Source of the DNA: Enterococcus faecium
GTDB lineage: Bacteria > Bacillota > Bacilli > Lactobacillales > Enterococcaceae
Direction of reading: 5' to 3'
DNA: 64,000 bases
NCBI RefSeq assembly: GCF_029023785.1
Contig: NZ_CP118955.1
Span: 680,501-744,500 of the forward strand
Shown: positions 38,778 through 49,764 of the stretch, in pieces
Layout: every line of letters starts with the position of its first letter
How positions within the stretch are numbered: the first letter of the stretch is position 1
Notes under the pieces: generated by a model
Told to the model about the DNA's origin: nothing
Seen by the model: the letters and a program-made list of their open reading frames with translations, nothing else
Database searches by the model: none
Translations under genes and position numbers: made by a program

Positions 38778-39677
38778 ATGTATTCCCAAAAAGAAAATTT
38801 AAAAAAACTAAAGAAAACTTATAAAGAACAAGCAATTCCCAAAGGGCTTAAAGAGGAGATCCGCCAGCGTTTTATTATCGAAGAGCAATCATTTATAAAA
38901 GCAAGGCGGAGAAAGAGACGTCTCCAAGGGTTCGGAGTATCTTTGGCTATCGTAATGATTACAACAAGTAGCCTTCTTTTTAATAGTCAAGTTCGAAGCT
39001 TTGCAGAAGATTTACCCATCTTAGGATCAGTCATTGAATTGATCTTAGGCGAACGCTTTACTGATCGATCTGAAAAAATCGATATTCAGGTACCGAAGAT
39101 CAATACACAAAATGAGAAAGAAAATAAAACAATTCATGGATTAAATCAAAAATACTTTCGCGAAGGACAAGCAGATTTTGAAAAAGCTGAAAAAGAATAT
39201 GGAAATTTTGAAACGGATCATTACCAAGTTTTGGGAGATTATCAGAAAATCGTAGACGATAACCGGTTTCTCGTGATTGAAAGGCAGATCACCCAAACAG
39301 CAGCAGATAGCCATGTTGAAAAAAGATACGACACAATCGACAAGAAAAACAGTGTCCAGCTCTCACTTCCACTTTTATTCAAAGATGACACCTATCTATC
39401 TGTTTTGACAAAAGAAGTCAAACGGCAGATGGCCGAACAAGTCAAGGAAGATCCATCTAAGTACTATTGGACTGAGCAAGATATTCAAGAAGGGACGATA
39501 GAAAAACCAACACTTGTTACGCCTACACGAAGTTTTTATTTGAACAAAGAGCATCAATTAGTTTTGACTTTTTCTCAATACGAAATTGCTCCTGGTTATA
39601 TGGGTACACCAGAATTTGTCATTCCTAAGTCCGTGACAAAAACGATTTTGGCATCGGAAGATTATTTGGATCATTAG
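38778..39677 (+). CDS. rsiV: Anti-sigma-V factor RsiV (lysozyme sensor)
   Basis: Single-pass membrane anti-sigma factor, 299 residues. The cytoplasmic N-terminus (~1-48) binds SigV, a transmembrane helix spans ~51-68, and the extracellular part (~77-299) holds the DUF3298-type lysozyme-binding domain. A small-x-small motif S-F-A at 74-76 is a fitting signal-peptidase site, the first cut in RsiV activation by lysozyme. Intramembrane cleavage by the site-2 protease then frees SigV (known in E. faecalis and B. subtilis). It follows sigV by 16 bases. Confidence 0.85.
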   Translation: MYSQKENLKKLKKTYKEQAIPKGLKEEIRQRFIIEEQSFIKARRRKRRLQGFGVSLAIVMITTSSLLFNSQVRSFAEDLPILGSVIELILGERFTDRSEKIDIQVPKINTQNEKENKTIHGLNQKYFREGQADFEKAEKEYGNFETDHYQVLGDYQKIVDDNRFLVIERQITQTAADSHVEKRYDTIDKKNSVQLSLPLLFKDDTYLSVLTKEVKRQMAEQVKEDPSKYYWTEQDIQEGTIEKPTLVTPTRSFYLNKEHQLVLTFSQYEIAPGYMGTPEFVIPKSVTKTILASEDYLDH

Positions 39678-39763
39678 ACGAGAAGTAGTTGCGACTAGCA
39701 GTTTCAATTTTCAAGTAAGTACAAGTAAATAATAAGAAGAGAAAAAGAGAAAGAAGAGATATA

Positions 39764-40648
39764 GTGAAAAGAAATTATTTAGTTATCAGTATTATTGCTT
39801 TATCCGTGCTTTTGTTTTTCGAAATTACTTCGGTGGCCTCCTTGATCACCGAAGTAAAAGGACAAACACACTCTTCGGAGCATTCGTCACAATCTTTCAA
39901 ACAATCAGAACAATCAACCATTAAAAGCCAATCAACTGAAACAGCTAACGTCAAAGAAGCCATTCAAGAATCAGCGGAAAAGGTACAAAGTCAGTCATCA
40001 CAATCAACACAAGACAGTACAGAAGCAATCCAAGACCCGACTGTCAAAAGCGTCGCAATCAGCTTTGATGATGGACCAGGAGCGACCACAACGCCGCAGC
40101 TTCTGCGAATCTTAAAAGAAAAAAACGTGCATGTCACTTTTTTCGTCTTAGGAGAAAATACGGCGCAGCATCCTGAAATCGTGAAGCAGACAGCTGAAGC
40201 AGGGCACGAGATTGGCAATCACACATACGATCATCAGAATCTGGCCATTCTTTCTGCCCAGTCGATGACGGAGGAAGTGACGAAAGCAGACACTGAGATC
40301 AAAAAAGTCACTGGCAAAACCCCCGCTTTTGTTCGTTCGCCCTATGGTTCTGTCACGAATGTAGGGGCAACGATCATCCAGCGACCGATCATCGAATGGT
40401 CTGTTGATTCAGAAGATTGGAAGACAAGAAATCCTGATTTGATTTTGCAGAAGATCCAAGCAACAGTATACGATGGGGCAATTATTTTATTCCATGATAT
40501 CTATCCTGAAACGATTCGTTCCGTTCCTCAAGTGATCGATTATCTGAAAGAGCAAGGCTATCGCATCACGACAGTTGGCGATTTATTAGGGCATCCAACG
40601 GCTGTCGAGAACTATTATGGCAGAAACGATCATCGGCCAGTTCAGTAA
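39764..40648 (+). CDS. pgdA: Peptidoglycan/polysaccharide N-acetylglucosamine deacetylase (PgdA-like)
   Basis: Membrane-anchored NodB-family deacetylase, 294 residues, that removes acetyl groups from cell-wall GlcNAc and so blocks lysozyme. A signal/anchor helix (~5-25) is followed by a Ser/Gln/Thr-rich linker (~35-92) and the NodB domain (~95-290). Motifs are S-F-D-D-G-P-G (D102, D103), N-H-T-Y-D-H (H153, H157), R-S-P-Y-G (191-195), D-S-E-D-W and I-L-F-H-D (H244). The start is a GTG with a weak AAGAAGAGA site. No separate promoter is visible in the 86 bases after rsiV, so it is probably driven by SigV. Confidence 0.85.
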   Translation: MKRNYLVISIIALSVLLFFEITSVASLITEVKGQTHSSEHSSQSFKQSEQSTIKSQSTETANVKEAIQESAEKVQSQSSQSTQDSTEAIQDPTVKSVAISFDDGPGATTTPQLLRILKEKNVHVTFFVLGENTAQHPEIVKQTAEAGHEIGNHTYDHQNLAILSAQSMTEEVTKADTEIKKVTGKTPAFVRSPYGSVTNVGATIIQRPIIEWSVDSEDWKTRNPDLILQKIQATVYDGAIILFHDIYPETIRSVPQVIDYLKEQGYRITTVGDLLGHPTAVENYYGRNDHRPVQ

Positions 40649-40747
40649 GTGAGACAAGTATCTTTAATAAATAACACATTTTAATAAGTAGTTGAACACA
40701 TAACTACCTTACTTGCAAAGACTTAACAATATCTATACAGATACAAC

Positions 40748-40786
40748 AAAAAACTGTCCACCAATTCTCTTTGGCGGACAGTTTTC
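40748..40786. terminator. Bidirectional terminator between pgdA and tRNA-Arg
   Basis: AAAACTGTCC-x-CCAA pairs with TTGG-x-GGACAGTTTT. On the reverse strand the tail is TTTTTTG, making it the likely tRNA terminator. Confidence 0.8.
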
Positions 40787-40839
40787 ACTTAAAAATAAAG
40801 AAGCAACTATTCGTAAATTATGCTAAAATAGCAGTAGAA

Positions 40840-40911
40840 CGCGTCCTGAGGGAATCGAACCCCCGTCTCAAGAACCGGAATCTTACGTGATATCCACTAC
40901 ACTAAGGACGC
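40840..40911 (-). tRNA. tRNA-Arg (anticodon CCG)
   Basis: Read on the reverse strand, a perfect 7-bp acceptor stem GCGTCCT/AGGACGC encloses a D arm, an anticodon arm TAAGA-TTCCGGT-TCTTG and a T arm with GTTCGATTC. The anticodon CCG reads CGG arginine codons. G73 is the discriminator and CCA is not encoded. It is a lone tRNA gene between pgdA and rpoN, with a terminator on its 3' side. Confidence 0.93.
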
Positions 40912-40970
40912 AAGTACTGGGATAATTGTAACTAAACAGATAAAAAATTACAAGGGGATTGGACAAAAAA

Positions 40971-42305
40971 ATGAAATTTGAGCAAAATTTTTCACAAAAA
41001 CAGCAGCAGACACAGAAACTAGCCATGACGCAACAGTTGCAACAGTCCATCCAAGTTTTACAATATAACAGTGAGGAGCTGTTGGCATTCGTTGAGAATC
41101 AAGCAATGGAAAATCCATTGGTGGAAGTTGTTGAGCCGGAATGGCAGCCAGATTACATAAAAGCTTCTTCATCTTCTTATGAAGGAGAAGAGACAAATTA
41201 CCTAAATCAGATTCCTGATACAAAAGGGTCTTTATTTGATTCATTGATCGAACAAGTCCATTTGAATTACCGAGATACTTTTTTGAGGAAAATCGTTCTT
41301 TATCTTGTAGAATACATCGATTTGAACGGATTTTTGACGATTAGTTTAGAAGAAGCCGGAAAAGAGATTGGAGCTACGCCTATCCAAATGCTCGATGCGT
41401 TGACTCTGATTCAGCAATTAGAACCAGCTGGAGTAGGTGCACGTAGTTTGCAAGAATGTCTCATGCTTCAAACAGAACGAGATGATTATGCGCCGGAATT
41501 AGCTTATATCGTGTTGGAAGAATGTTTTGAGGAACTGGTGGAGCGAAAATGGAAAGAAATCGCACAACGTTTTTCTGTTGATCTACATGCTGTTCAGCAG
41601 ATATTCGACTATTTACAAACGTTGAGTCCAAGCCCTGGCCGGATTTTCGACCGTAGCAGCGAATTGTACATTATTCCTGATGTCCGGGTATTAGTGGACG
41701 ACGATAAAAATGTACAAGTTATCTCAAACCGAAAAAATCAGCCAAATATACGCTTTCAAGAGAGTTACTTCAAACAAATGTCACAACAAGCAGATAAAGA
41801 AACTGAAAATTATTTAAAAGAACGGAAACAGGAATTCGAATGGTTGAAGAAAACGATCCTCCAACGTGGGGATACAATTTTGCGGGTTGCTCAAGTCATT
41901 GTTTCCCGGCAAAAAGCTTTCTTTATCGACAAGGAACGTCCAATCAAGCCTCTTACGTTAAAGGAAGTTGCAACTGAGATAGATGTGCATGAATCCACGG
42001 TCAGTCGTGCAGTCAACGGGAAATATTTGGAAACAGATTTCGGTGTATTTGAATTAAAAAAATTTTTCACTACACGAATTCCTACGAATAGTACAGAACA
42101 GACAGAAGACCTTTCAGCAGATACAGCGAAGAAAAAGCTGCAGGAATTAGTCGATCAAGAAGACAAAAACAAGCCGTTGTCGGACCAGAAATTGGTTGAA
42201 TTGCTGAAAAAAGATGAGATAGCGATCTCAAGACGAACAGTAGCAAAATATCGTGATTTATTAGGAATCCCGAGTTCATCAAAAAGAAAACGTTATGATA
42301 ACTAA
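40971..42305 (+). CDS. rpoN: RNA polymerase sigma-54 factor
   Basis: Alternative sigma factor of 444 residues for -24/-12 promoters. The Gln-rich activator-interacting region I is at ~1-50 (Q-K-Q-Q-Q-T-Q-K-L-A-M-T-Q-Q-L-Q-Q-S-I), with core-binding and helix-turn-helix regions following. The C-terminal RpoN box is I-S-R-R-T-V-A-K-Y-R-D. In enterococci sigma-54 drives mannose-class PTS operons through LevR-type activators, none of which is in this window. The ATG at 40971 is used although its AAGGGG site is 13 bases away; a TTG at 40959 is too close to that site. Confidence 0.95.
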   Translation: MKFEQNFSQKQQQTQKLAMTQQLQQSIQVLQYNSEELLAFVENQAMENPLVEVVEPEWQPDYIKASSSSYEGEETNYLNQIPDTKGSLFDSLIEQVHLNYRDTFLRKIVLYLVEYIDLNGFLTISLEEAGKEIGATPIQMLDALTLIQQLEPAGVGARSLQECLMLQTERDDYAPELAYIVLEECFEELVERKWKEIAQRFSVDLHAVQQIFDYLQTLSPSPGRIFDRSSELYIIPDVRVLVDDDKNVQVISNRKNQPNIRFQESYFKQMSQQADKETENYLKERKQEFEWLKKTILQRGDTILRVAQVIVSRQKAFFIDKERPIKPLTLKEVATEIDVHESTVSRAVNGKYLETDFGVFELKKFFTTRIPTNSTEQTEDLSADTAKKKLQELVDQEDKNKPLSDQKLVELLKKDEIAISRRTVAKYRDLLGIPSSSKRKRYDN

Positions 42306-42311
42306 TCAGTC

Positions 42312-42354
42312 AAAAGACTAGAAAAAGTATTTCACTTTTTCTAGTCTTTTTAGT
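42312..42354 (+). terminator. Terminator of rpoN
   Basis: A perfect 17-bp stem (AAAAGACTAGAAAAAGT and its complement) with a 5-base loop and T-rich tail. Confidence 0.9.
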
Positions 42355-42454
42355 TGAAAAACGAGAGCAAAACTGTTAGACTTACAGTCGTGAGGTTGAG
42401 ATTTCCCTTTATTGATGTGAAATTCGAATAGTTAATTTCTTTTTTTATCGTATA

Positions 42455-42490
42455 TGGGTCGTTTTAAGTCTACATTGGACGTAAAGTGTC
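42455..42490 (+). promoter_or_regulatory. CggR operator upstream of the glycolytic operon
   Basis: TGGGTC-N6-AGTC-N4-TTGGAC-N6-TGTC. The spacing is identical to the B. subtilis CggR site (CGGGAC-N6-TGTC, twice, N4 apart), and the sites match in most core positions. It lies 18 bases before the cggR start, where a bound tetramer would block elongating polymerase. Confidence 0.8.
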
Positions 42491-42507
42491 CAACTAAGGA
42501 GATCGCT

Positions 42508-43545
42508 ATGCTGGATGAAATAAAAATGATTGAATCTGTTGCACCAGATATTATCGAAGTGTTGCAAGAACGCTATAAAATTTTACGAAATATCTATTGG
42601 ATGCAGCCGATTGGGCGTCGAAGTTTATCGGAAAGTATGGGGATCACAGAACGAGTCTTACGAACAGAAACAGACCTTTTGAAAAATCTGAATTTGATCG
42701 ACACCTCAAAAAGCGGTATGACGCTGACAACTAAGGGCGAAGAAGTTTATCAAAGCCTTGAAAACTTCATGGATCAGCTTTTAGGTACGCATCAAACCGA
42801 ACAACAGTTGGCAGAATATTTTGGTAACCAACGCTGTATCGTTGTTTCAGGAAACAGCGAAGAGCAGACCAAAGTGGCTGATGCATTCGGCGAAGCGCTG
42901 AGCGAAGCCTTAGACCGACTACTTCCAGAAGGCGAGAATATCATCGCTGTGATGGGAGGAACTACTATGGCTGTGGTAGCCGAACAATTGTCTAATCTGG
43001 AAAATAAGAAACGGCATAACCTGTTTGTCCCTGCAAGAGGCGGGATTGGTGAAGCGATAACTGTACAGGCAAATTCTGTCAGTGCAAGAATGGCTGCTAA
43101 AGCAAACGGTAACCACCGCGCACTTTATGTTCCGGAACAATTAAGTCTGGCAACTTACAATTCTTTACTCAATGAGCCATCTATCCAAGAAGTCTTAAAC
43201 TTGATTAGTGAAGCGAATTGTGTTATTCATAGTATTGGGCGTGCATTACACATGGCAGCACGTCGTAAGATGACTGAAAAAGAATTAGTCATGCTGAAAC
43301 AAGCAAATGCTGTTGCGGAATCTTTTGGCTACTTTTTCAATGAAAAAGGTGAAGTCGTTTATAAGGTCCCTAGAATCGGCATAGAATTGCAAGATTTGGA
43401 AAAAGTCCCGATCATCATGGCAATCGCGGGCGGAAAATCAAAAGCTAAAGCAATTCGAGCTTATATGAAAAATGCACCAAAACAAACGTGGCTCATCACT
43501 GATGAAGCTGCTGCAAATGAGATTTTAAAAGGGGTAACCCTTTAA
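42508..43545 (+). CDS. cggR: Central glycolytic genes regulator CggR (SorC/DeoR family)
   Basis: Repressor of lower-glycolysis genes, 345 residues. The N-terminal winged helix (~25-85) reads R-R-S-L-S-E-S-M-G-I-T-E-R-V-L-R-T-E. The C-terminal sugar-phosphate-binding domain (~100-340) has M-G-G-T-T-M and A-R-G-G-I-G-E motifs; fructose-1,6-bisphosphate binding relieves repression in Bacillus. The start at 42508 follows AAGGAG; the longer in-frame reading from 42454 runs through the operator and is rejected. It is first in the operon, with gap after 40 bases. Confidence 0.93.
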   Translation: MLDEIKMIESVAPDIIEVLQERYKILRNIYWMQPIGRRSLSESMGITERVLRTETDLLKNLNLIDTSKSGMTLTTKGEEVYQSLENFMDQLLGTHQTEQQLAEYFGNQRCIVVSGNSEEQTKVADAFGEALSEALDRLLPEGENIIAVMGGTTMAVVAEQLSNLENKKRHNLFVPARGGIGEAITVQANSVSARMAAKANGNHRALYVPEQLSLATYNSLLNEPSIQEVLNLISEANCVIHSIGRALHMAARRKMTEKELVMLKQANAVAESFGYFFNEKGEVVYKVPRIGIELQDLEKVPIIMAIAGGKSKAKAIRAYMKNAPKQTWLITDEAAANEILKGVTL

Positions 43546-43585
43546 AATAAATATTTTTTTGATTTTCATAAGGAGGAAATCTTAA

Positions 43586-44587
43586 ATGACAGTTAAAGTA
43601 GGTATTAATGGTTTTGGACGTATTGGACGTCTAGCATTCCGTCGTATCCAAGATGTAGATGGAATCGAAGTAGTAGCAATCAACGACTTGACAGATGCTA
43701 AAATGTTGGCACACTTGTTAAAATACGACACAACTCAAGGACGTTTCAACGGAACAGTTGAAGTTCATGAAGGTTCATTCAACGTAAACGGAAAAGAAGT
43801 TAAAGTATTAGCTAACCGCAACCCAGAAGAATTACCATGGGGCGAACTAGGCGTAGATATCGTTCTAGAATGTACTGGTTTCTTCACTTCTAAATCAGCA
43901 GCTGAAAAACATTTAACAGCTGGTGCTAAACGCGTTGTTATCTCTGCTCCTGGCGGAAACGATGTTCCAACAATCGTTTATAACACAAACCACGAAACAT
44001 TAACTGGTAAAGAAACAGTTATCTCAGGTGCTTCATGTACTACTAACTGTTTAGCTCCTATGGCTAAAACATTGAACGACAAATTTGGTGTTGTTGAAGG
44101 ATTAATGACAACTATCCACGCTTACACAGGTGACCAAATGACTCTAGACGGACCTCATCCTAAAGGTGACTTCCGCCGTGCACGCGCTGCTGCTGCAAAC
44201 ATCGTTCCTAACTCAACAGGTGCTGCTAAAGCTATCGGTTTAGTAATTCCTGAATTGAACGGTAAATTAGACGGAGCTGCTCAACGTGTTCCTGTACCAA
44301 CAGGTTCATTAACAGAATTAGTAACAGTTCTTGAAAAAGAAGTAACTGTTGACGAAATCAATGCAGCAATGAAAGAAGCTTCAAACGAATCTTACGGATA
44401 CAACACAGACGAAATCGTTTCTTCAGATATCGTTGGTATGACTTACGGTTCATTATTTGATGCTACACAAACTAAAGTAATGACAGTTGGCGACAAACAA
44501 TTAGTTAAAACTGTTGCTTGGTACGACAACGAAATGTCATACACTGCACAATTAGTACGTACTTTAGAATACTTCGCTAACTTATAA
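43586..44587 (+). CDS. gap: Glyceraldehyde-3-phosphate dehydrogenase
   Basis: NAD-dependent glycolytic dehydrogenase, 333 residues, converting glyceraldehyde-3-phosphate to 1,3-bisphosphoglycerate. The NAD motif [10 protein letters not shown] is at ~7-16 and the catalytic C151 lies in S-C-T-T-N-C, with the histidine partner in T-T-I-H-A-Y-T-G-D. Codon use is strongly biased (for example GGT/GGC Gly, AAC Asn, TTA Leu), as expected for a very highly expressed gene. AAGGAGG precedes the start. A terminator-like hairpin follows, so gap and cggR can form a shorter transcript. Confidence 0.98.
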   Translation: MTVKVGINGFGRIGRLAFRRIQDVDGIEVVAINDLTDAKMLAHLLKYDTTQGRFNGTVEVHEGSFNVNGKEVKVLANRNPEELPWGELGVDIVLECTGFFTSKSAAEKHLTAGAKRVVISAPGGNDVPTIVYNTNHETLTGKETVISGASCTTNCLAPMAKTLNDKFGVVEGLMTTIHAYTGDQMTLDGPHPKGDFRRARAAAANIVPNSTGAAKAIGLVIPELNGKLDGAAQRVPVPTGSLTELVTVLEKEVTVDEINAAMKEASNESYGYNTDEIVSSDIVGMTYGSLFDATQTKVMTVGDKQLVKTVAWYDNEMSYTAQLVRTLEYFANL

Positions 44588-44629
44588 GATAGACAAACGT
44601 ACAAGTGTAAATTATAGACATGTACATTT

Positions 44630-44667
44630 AAAAGCGGGGAAGCAATCGCGCTTCTTCCGCTTTTTTT
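44630..44667 (+). terminator. Internal terminator between gap and pgk
   Basis: AAAGCGG-x-GAAGC and GCTTC-x-TCCGCTTT arms are followed by seven Ts. It would set gap mRNA above pgk-tpiA-eno mRNA. Confidence 0.75.
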
Positions 44668-44696
44668 GATAATAAGTTTATTCAGGAGGAAATAAA

Positions 44697-45887
44697 ATGG
44701 CTAAGAAAACAGTGAAAGATATCGATTTAAAAGACAAAAAAGTTCTTGTCCGTGTTGACTTCAACGTTCCTTTGAAAGACGGCGTGATCACTGACGACAC
44801 TCGTATCAAAGCAGCATTGCCAACAATCAACTACGTTCTAGAACAAGGCGGAAAAGCAATCCTTTTCTCTCACCTTGGACGTGTAAAAACAGAAGAAGAT
44901 AAAGAAGGAAAATCTTTAGCTCCAGTTGCAAAACGTCTAGGCGAATTATTAGGTAAAGAAGTAACATTCGTACCTGAAACTCGCGGAGAACAATTAGAAG
45001 AAGCAATCCGCAACATGAATGACGGCGACGTTGTCGTATTCGAAAATACACGTTTTGAAGATATTGACGGTAAAAAAGAAAGCAAAAATGATACAGAACT
45101 AGGTAAATACTGGGCTTCATTAGGCGATGTATTTGTTAACGATGCTTTCGGTACAGCTCACCGTGCACATGCTTCTAACGTAGGTATCGCTTCAACTGGT
45201 ATCCCAACAGTTGCTGGATTCTTGATGGAAAAAGAAATCAAGTTCATCGGTGAAGCAGTAGAAGAACCAAAACGCCCAATGATTGCAATCCTTGGTGGCG
45301 CAAAAGTTTCTGATAAAATCGGCGTAATCGAAAACTTGATTCCTAAAGCAGATAAAATCTTAATCGGTGGCGGAATGACTTACACATTCTACGAAGCAAA
45401 AGGAATCAAGATCGGTAACTCTCTAGTAGAAGCTGATAAAGTAGAACTAGCAAAAGAATTAATCGAAAAAGCAGGCGACAAACTTGTCTTGCCAATCGAC
45501 AATGTCTGTGCACCAGAATTTTCAAATGATGTTGAAACACAAGTAATCGAAGGAGACATTCCTGATGGTTTGATGGCTTTAGACATCGGCCCAGCATCAG
45601 TAAAATTATTTGCTGATACATTACAAGGTGCAAAAACAGTTGTTTGGAACGGACCTATGGGTGTATTTGAAATGAGTAACTTTGCTAAAGGTACGATCGG
45701 TGTTTGTGAAGCAATCGCTAACTTAGAAGGCGCAACAACAATCATCGGTGGCGGAGACTCAGCTGCAGCAGCAGAACAATTAGGATTTGCTGACAAATTC
45801 ACACACATCTCAACAGGTGGTGGCGCAAGCTTGGAATTGCTTGAAGGTAAAGAATTACCAGGACTAGCAGCAATCAACGATAAATAA
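44697..45887 (+). CDS. pgk: Phosphoglycerate kinase
   Basis: Transfers phosphate from 1,3-bisphosphoglycerate to ADP; 396 residues. Conserved N-domain segments are R-V-D-F-N-V-P-L-K (~19-27) and S-H-L-G-R (~59-63, substrate-binding). The nucleotide side has G-G-A-K-V-S-D-K and the C-terminal G-G-G-D-S-A-A-A-A. Length is normal and codon use is that of highly expressed genes. GGAGGAAA precedes the ATG. It follows gap after a terminator-containing gap of 109 bases. Confidence 0.98.
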   Translation: MAKKTVKDIDLKDKKVLVRVDFNVPLKDGVITDDTRIKAALPTINYVLEQGGKAILFSHLGRVKTEEDKEGKSLAPVAKRLGELLGKEVTFVPETRGEQLEEAIRNMNDGDVVVFENTRFEDIDGKKESKNDTELGKYWASLGDVFVNDAFGTAHRAHASNVGIASTGIPTVAGFLMEKEIKFIGEAVEEPKRPMIAILGGAKVSDKIGVIENLIPKADKILIGGGMTYTFYEAKGIKIGNSLVEADKVELAKELIEKAGDKLVLPIDNVCAPEFSNDVETQVIEGDIPDGLMALDIGPASVKLFADTLQGAKTVVWNGPMGVFEMSNFAKGTIGVCEAIANLEGATTIIGGGDSAAAAEQLGFADKFTHISTGGGASLELLEGKELPGLAAINDK

Positions 45888-45933
45888 ACGACCAAGTTTG
45901 CTCAATTCTGACGAGTAATCGATCAAAAGGTGA

Positions 45934-45954
45934 AGGGAGTTTTCATGACTCCCT
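45934..45954 (+). other. Hairpin between pgk and tpiA
   Basis: AGGGAGT-TTTCATG-ACTCCCT, a perfect 7-bp stem, followed by TAGCCATTTTTC. The poor T tract suggests a weak terminator or an mRNA processing/stabilising element. Confidence 0.5.
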
Positions 45955-45975
45955 AGCCATTTTTCAATAAATTAA

Positions 45976-46746
<771 letters not shown>

Positions 46747-46831
46747 TTGTTGAAAATTTGCGAAAAATGCAAGAAATGTTTGCACTAATGAGCAAAATTA
46801 ACTAAAATCGTATATGAGGGAAATCCCTTAG

Positions 46832-48160
<1,329 letters not shown>

Positions 48161-48184
48161 TTCTTTTCTAATGAAGATACATGA

Positions 48185-48206
48185 TCGACTATTGAAAGAT
48201 AGTCGA
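48185..48206 (+). other. Hairpin after eno
   Basis: TCGACTAT-TGAAAG-ATAGTCGA, a perfect 8-bp stem without a T tract, 25 bases after the eno stop; possibly a 3'-end stabiliser upstream of the true terminator. Confidence 0.45.
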
Positions 48207-48230
48207 GTATGATCACTTAGTTAAGTAATC

Positions 48231-48276
48231 GAACTCTCTACTTGCTGAAATATCAGCAGGTAGAGAGTTTTTTTGC
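48231..48276 (+). terminator. Terminator of the glycolytic operon
   Basis: AACTCTCTAC-x-TGCTGA pairs with TCAGCA-x-GTAGAGAGTT around AATA, then TTTTT. The following 48277-48558 has no gene I can support; it presumably holds the promoter of the M20 peptidase (a TACAAT lies near 48526). Confidence 0.9.
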
Positions 48277-48558
48277 AACTAGCTTCTGTATATGATGTTT
48301 ACAAAGAATGGTACAAGAAAAGATCATCCTTGAAAAAGGAAAGCTAACAATAACTAGCATCATATAAGAGCTTTTAAGGATAGAACAGTAGAATAGGAAT
48401 CTATGGGCAAGTCCTCTCGTATAAATAAAATAGGAGGGAAGTAGCAGCATATTTTTCATAAAGTGGCTCTCTTTCTTCATTTTTACTTTGGTTGCTCCTA
48501 TTTGAAAATTCGAGCACACTCAAATACAATAAAAAGAAATGGCAAGGGAGAGGATTAG

Positions 48559-49698
48559 ATGAAAAAAGAAGAAAAAATCGCGATTTTACAAGAGATTATC
48601 CGAATTAAATCAGTGAATGGAAACGAAGGTGAAGTAGCAGCCTATTTGAATAAGCTTTTGGCAAAGCATGACATAACAGGAGAGATTGTTTCTTACAGAG
48701 ATGGTAGAGATAATTTGATTGCTCGTTACCAAAAGGGCCAATCAGGAAAAGTGTTAGGCCTATCTGGGCATATGGATGTCGTGGCGGCTGGTGATGAATC
48801 GTCTTGGACCTATGCACCCTTTGCAGCAGAAATCCATGGGAACCGTTTGTACGGACGTGGTGCTACAGATATGAAGAATGGCTTGGCAGCAATGGTGATT
48901 GCCATGATCGAACTGAAAGAGTCAGGAAAACCATTTAACGGAACAGTCAAATTATTAGCCACTGTCGGAGAAGAAGTGGGTGAACTAGGTGGGGAACAGC
49001 TCACGAAAGCAGGCTATGTAGATGACTTAGATGCCTTGATCATCGGAGAGCCAACCAATTACAGTTTGATGTATACGCACATGGGATCAATCAACTATAC
49101 AGTCACCTCGCACGGAAAAGAAGCGCATAGCTCTATGCCAGACCAAGGTTATAATGCAATCAATCACCTAAATGAATTCATTACGAAAGCAAATGCTGAA
49201 ATGAATCACCTCGCTGAAACAATCGAGAATCCTGTCCTAGGAAAAACAATCCATAATGTTACATTGATCAGTGGCGGGAATCAAGTCAACAGCATCCCAA
49301 GCCATGCGCAGCTCCAAGGGAACATTCGATCGATTCCAGAATACCCAAATGATAAAATCATTGCATTGCTGCAATCAATCGTCAATGAATTGAATCAAGA
49401 GACAGACTATCATTTGGAATTGATGATCGATTACAACAAAATACCTGTCAAAGCTGATCCAGATTCTCCTTTGATTCATTGCATTCAGCAACAATTCAGC
49501 CAGCCATTACCTTTAGTTGGAGCGGCAGCAACAACGGATGCAGCCGAATTTACGAAAGCTAACCATTCCTTCGACTTTGTCGTCTTTGGGCCTGGTGTCG
49601 TTACTTTGCCTCATCAAGTAGATGAGTATGTTGAAATCGATAATTATTTGGATATGATCGAAAAATATCAAGGAATTATTTTATCCTACTTAGCGTAA
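48559..49698 (+). CDS. M20 family ArgE/DapE-type deacylase/peptidase
   Basis: Zinc-dependent amidohydrolase of 379 residues. Metal-binding blocks are L-S-G-H-M-D-V (~73-79), G-R-G-A-T-D-M-K-N-G (~104-113), G-E-E-V-G-E (~140) and the I-G-E-P-T-N-Y segment (~168). A dimerisation domain (~180-295) interrupts the catalytic one. The family includes succinyl-diaminopimelate desuccinylase, acetylornithine deacetylase and dipeptidases; no lysine or arginine genes are adjacent, so the substrate is open. It is monocistronic, with GGGAGAGG before the ATG. Confidence 0.88.
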   Translation: MKKEEKIAILQEIIRIKSVNGNEGEVAAYLNKLLAKHDITGEIVSYRDGRDNLIARYQKGQSGKVLGLSGHMDVVAAGDESSWTYAPFAAEIHGNRLYGRGATDMKNGLAAMVIAMIELKESGKPFNGTVKLLATVGEEVGELGGEQLTKAGYVDDLDALIIGEPTNYSLMYTHMGSINYTVTSHGKEAHSSMPDQGYNAINHLNEFITKANAEMNHLAETIENPVLGKTIHNVTLISGGNQVNSIPSHAQLQGNIRSIPEYPNDKIIALLQSIVNELNQETDYHLELMIDYNKIPVKADPDSPLIHCIQQQFSQPLPLVGAAATTDAAEFTKANHSFDFVVFGPGVVTLPHQVDEYVEIDNYLDMIEKYQGIILSYLA

Positions 49699-49715
49699 GA
49701 TTTTTTTAATAAATG

Positions 49716-49764
49716 AAAAAACAGAGCCAGATTAGCATTATTTTGCTAATCCAGCTCTGTTTAT
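49716..49764. terminator. Bidirectional terminator between the M20 gene and the ECF-S gene
   Basis: AAACAGAGC and GATTAGCA arms pair with TGCTAATC and GCTCTGTTT across a small internal loop, with A/T tracts on both sides. Confidence 0.85.

Noticed and set aside
45389..45895. 168-codon reverse frame inside pgk
   Set aside because: Antisense to pgk, whose biased codons remove stops on the other strand; no independent support.
48253..48519. 88-codon reverse frame downstream of eno
   Set aside because: It overlaps the strong eno terminator, has no ribosome site or recognisable domain, and its composition looks like random AT-rich sequence.
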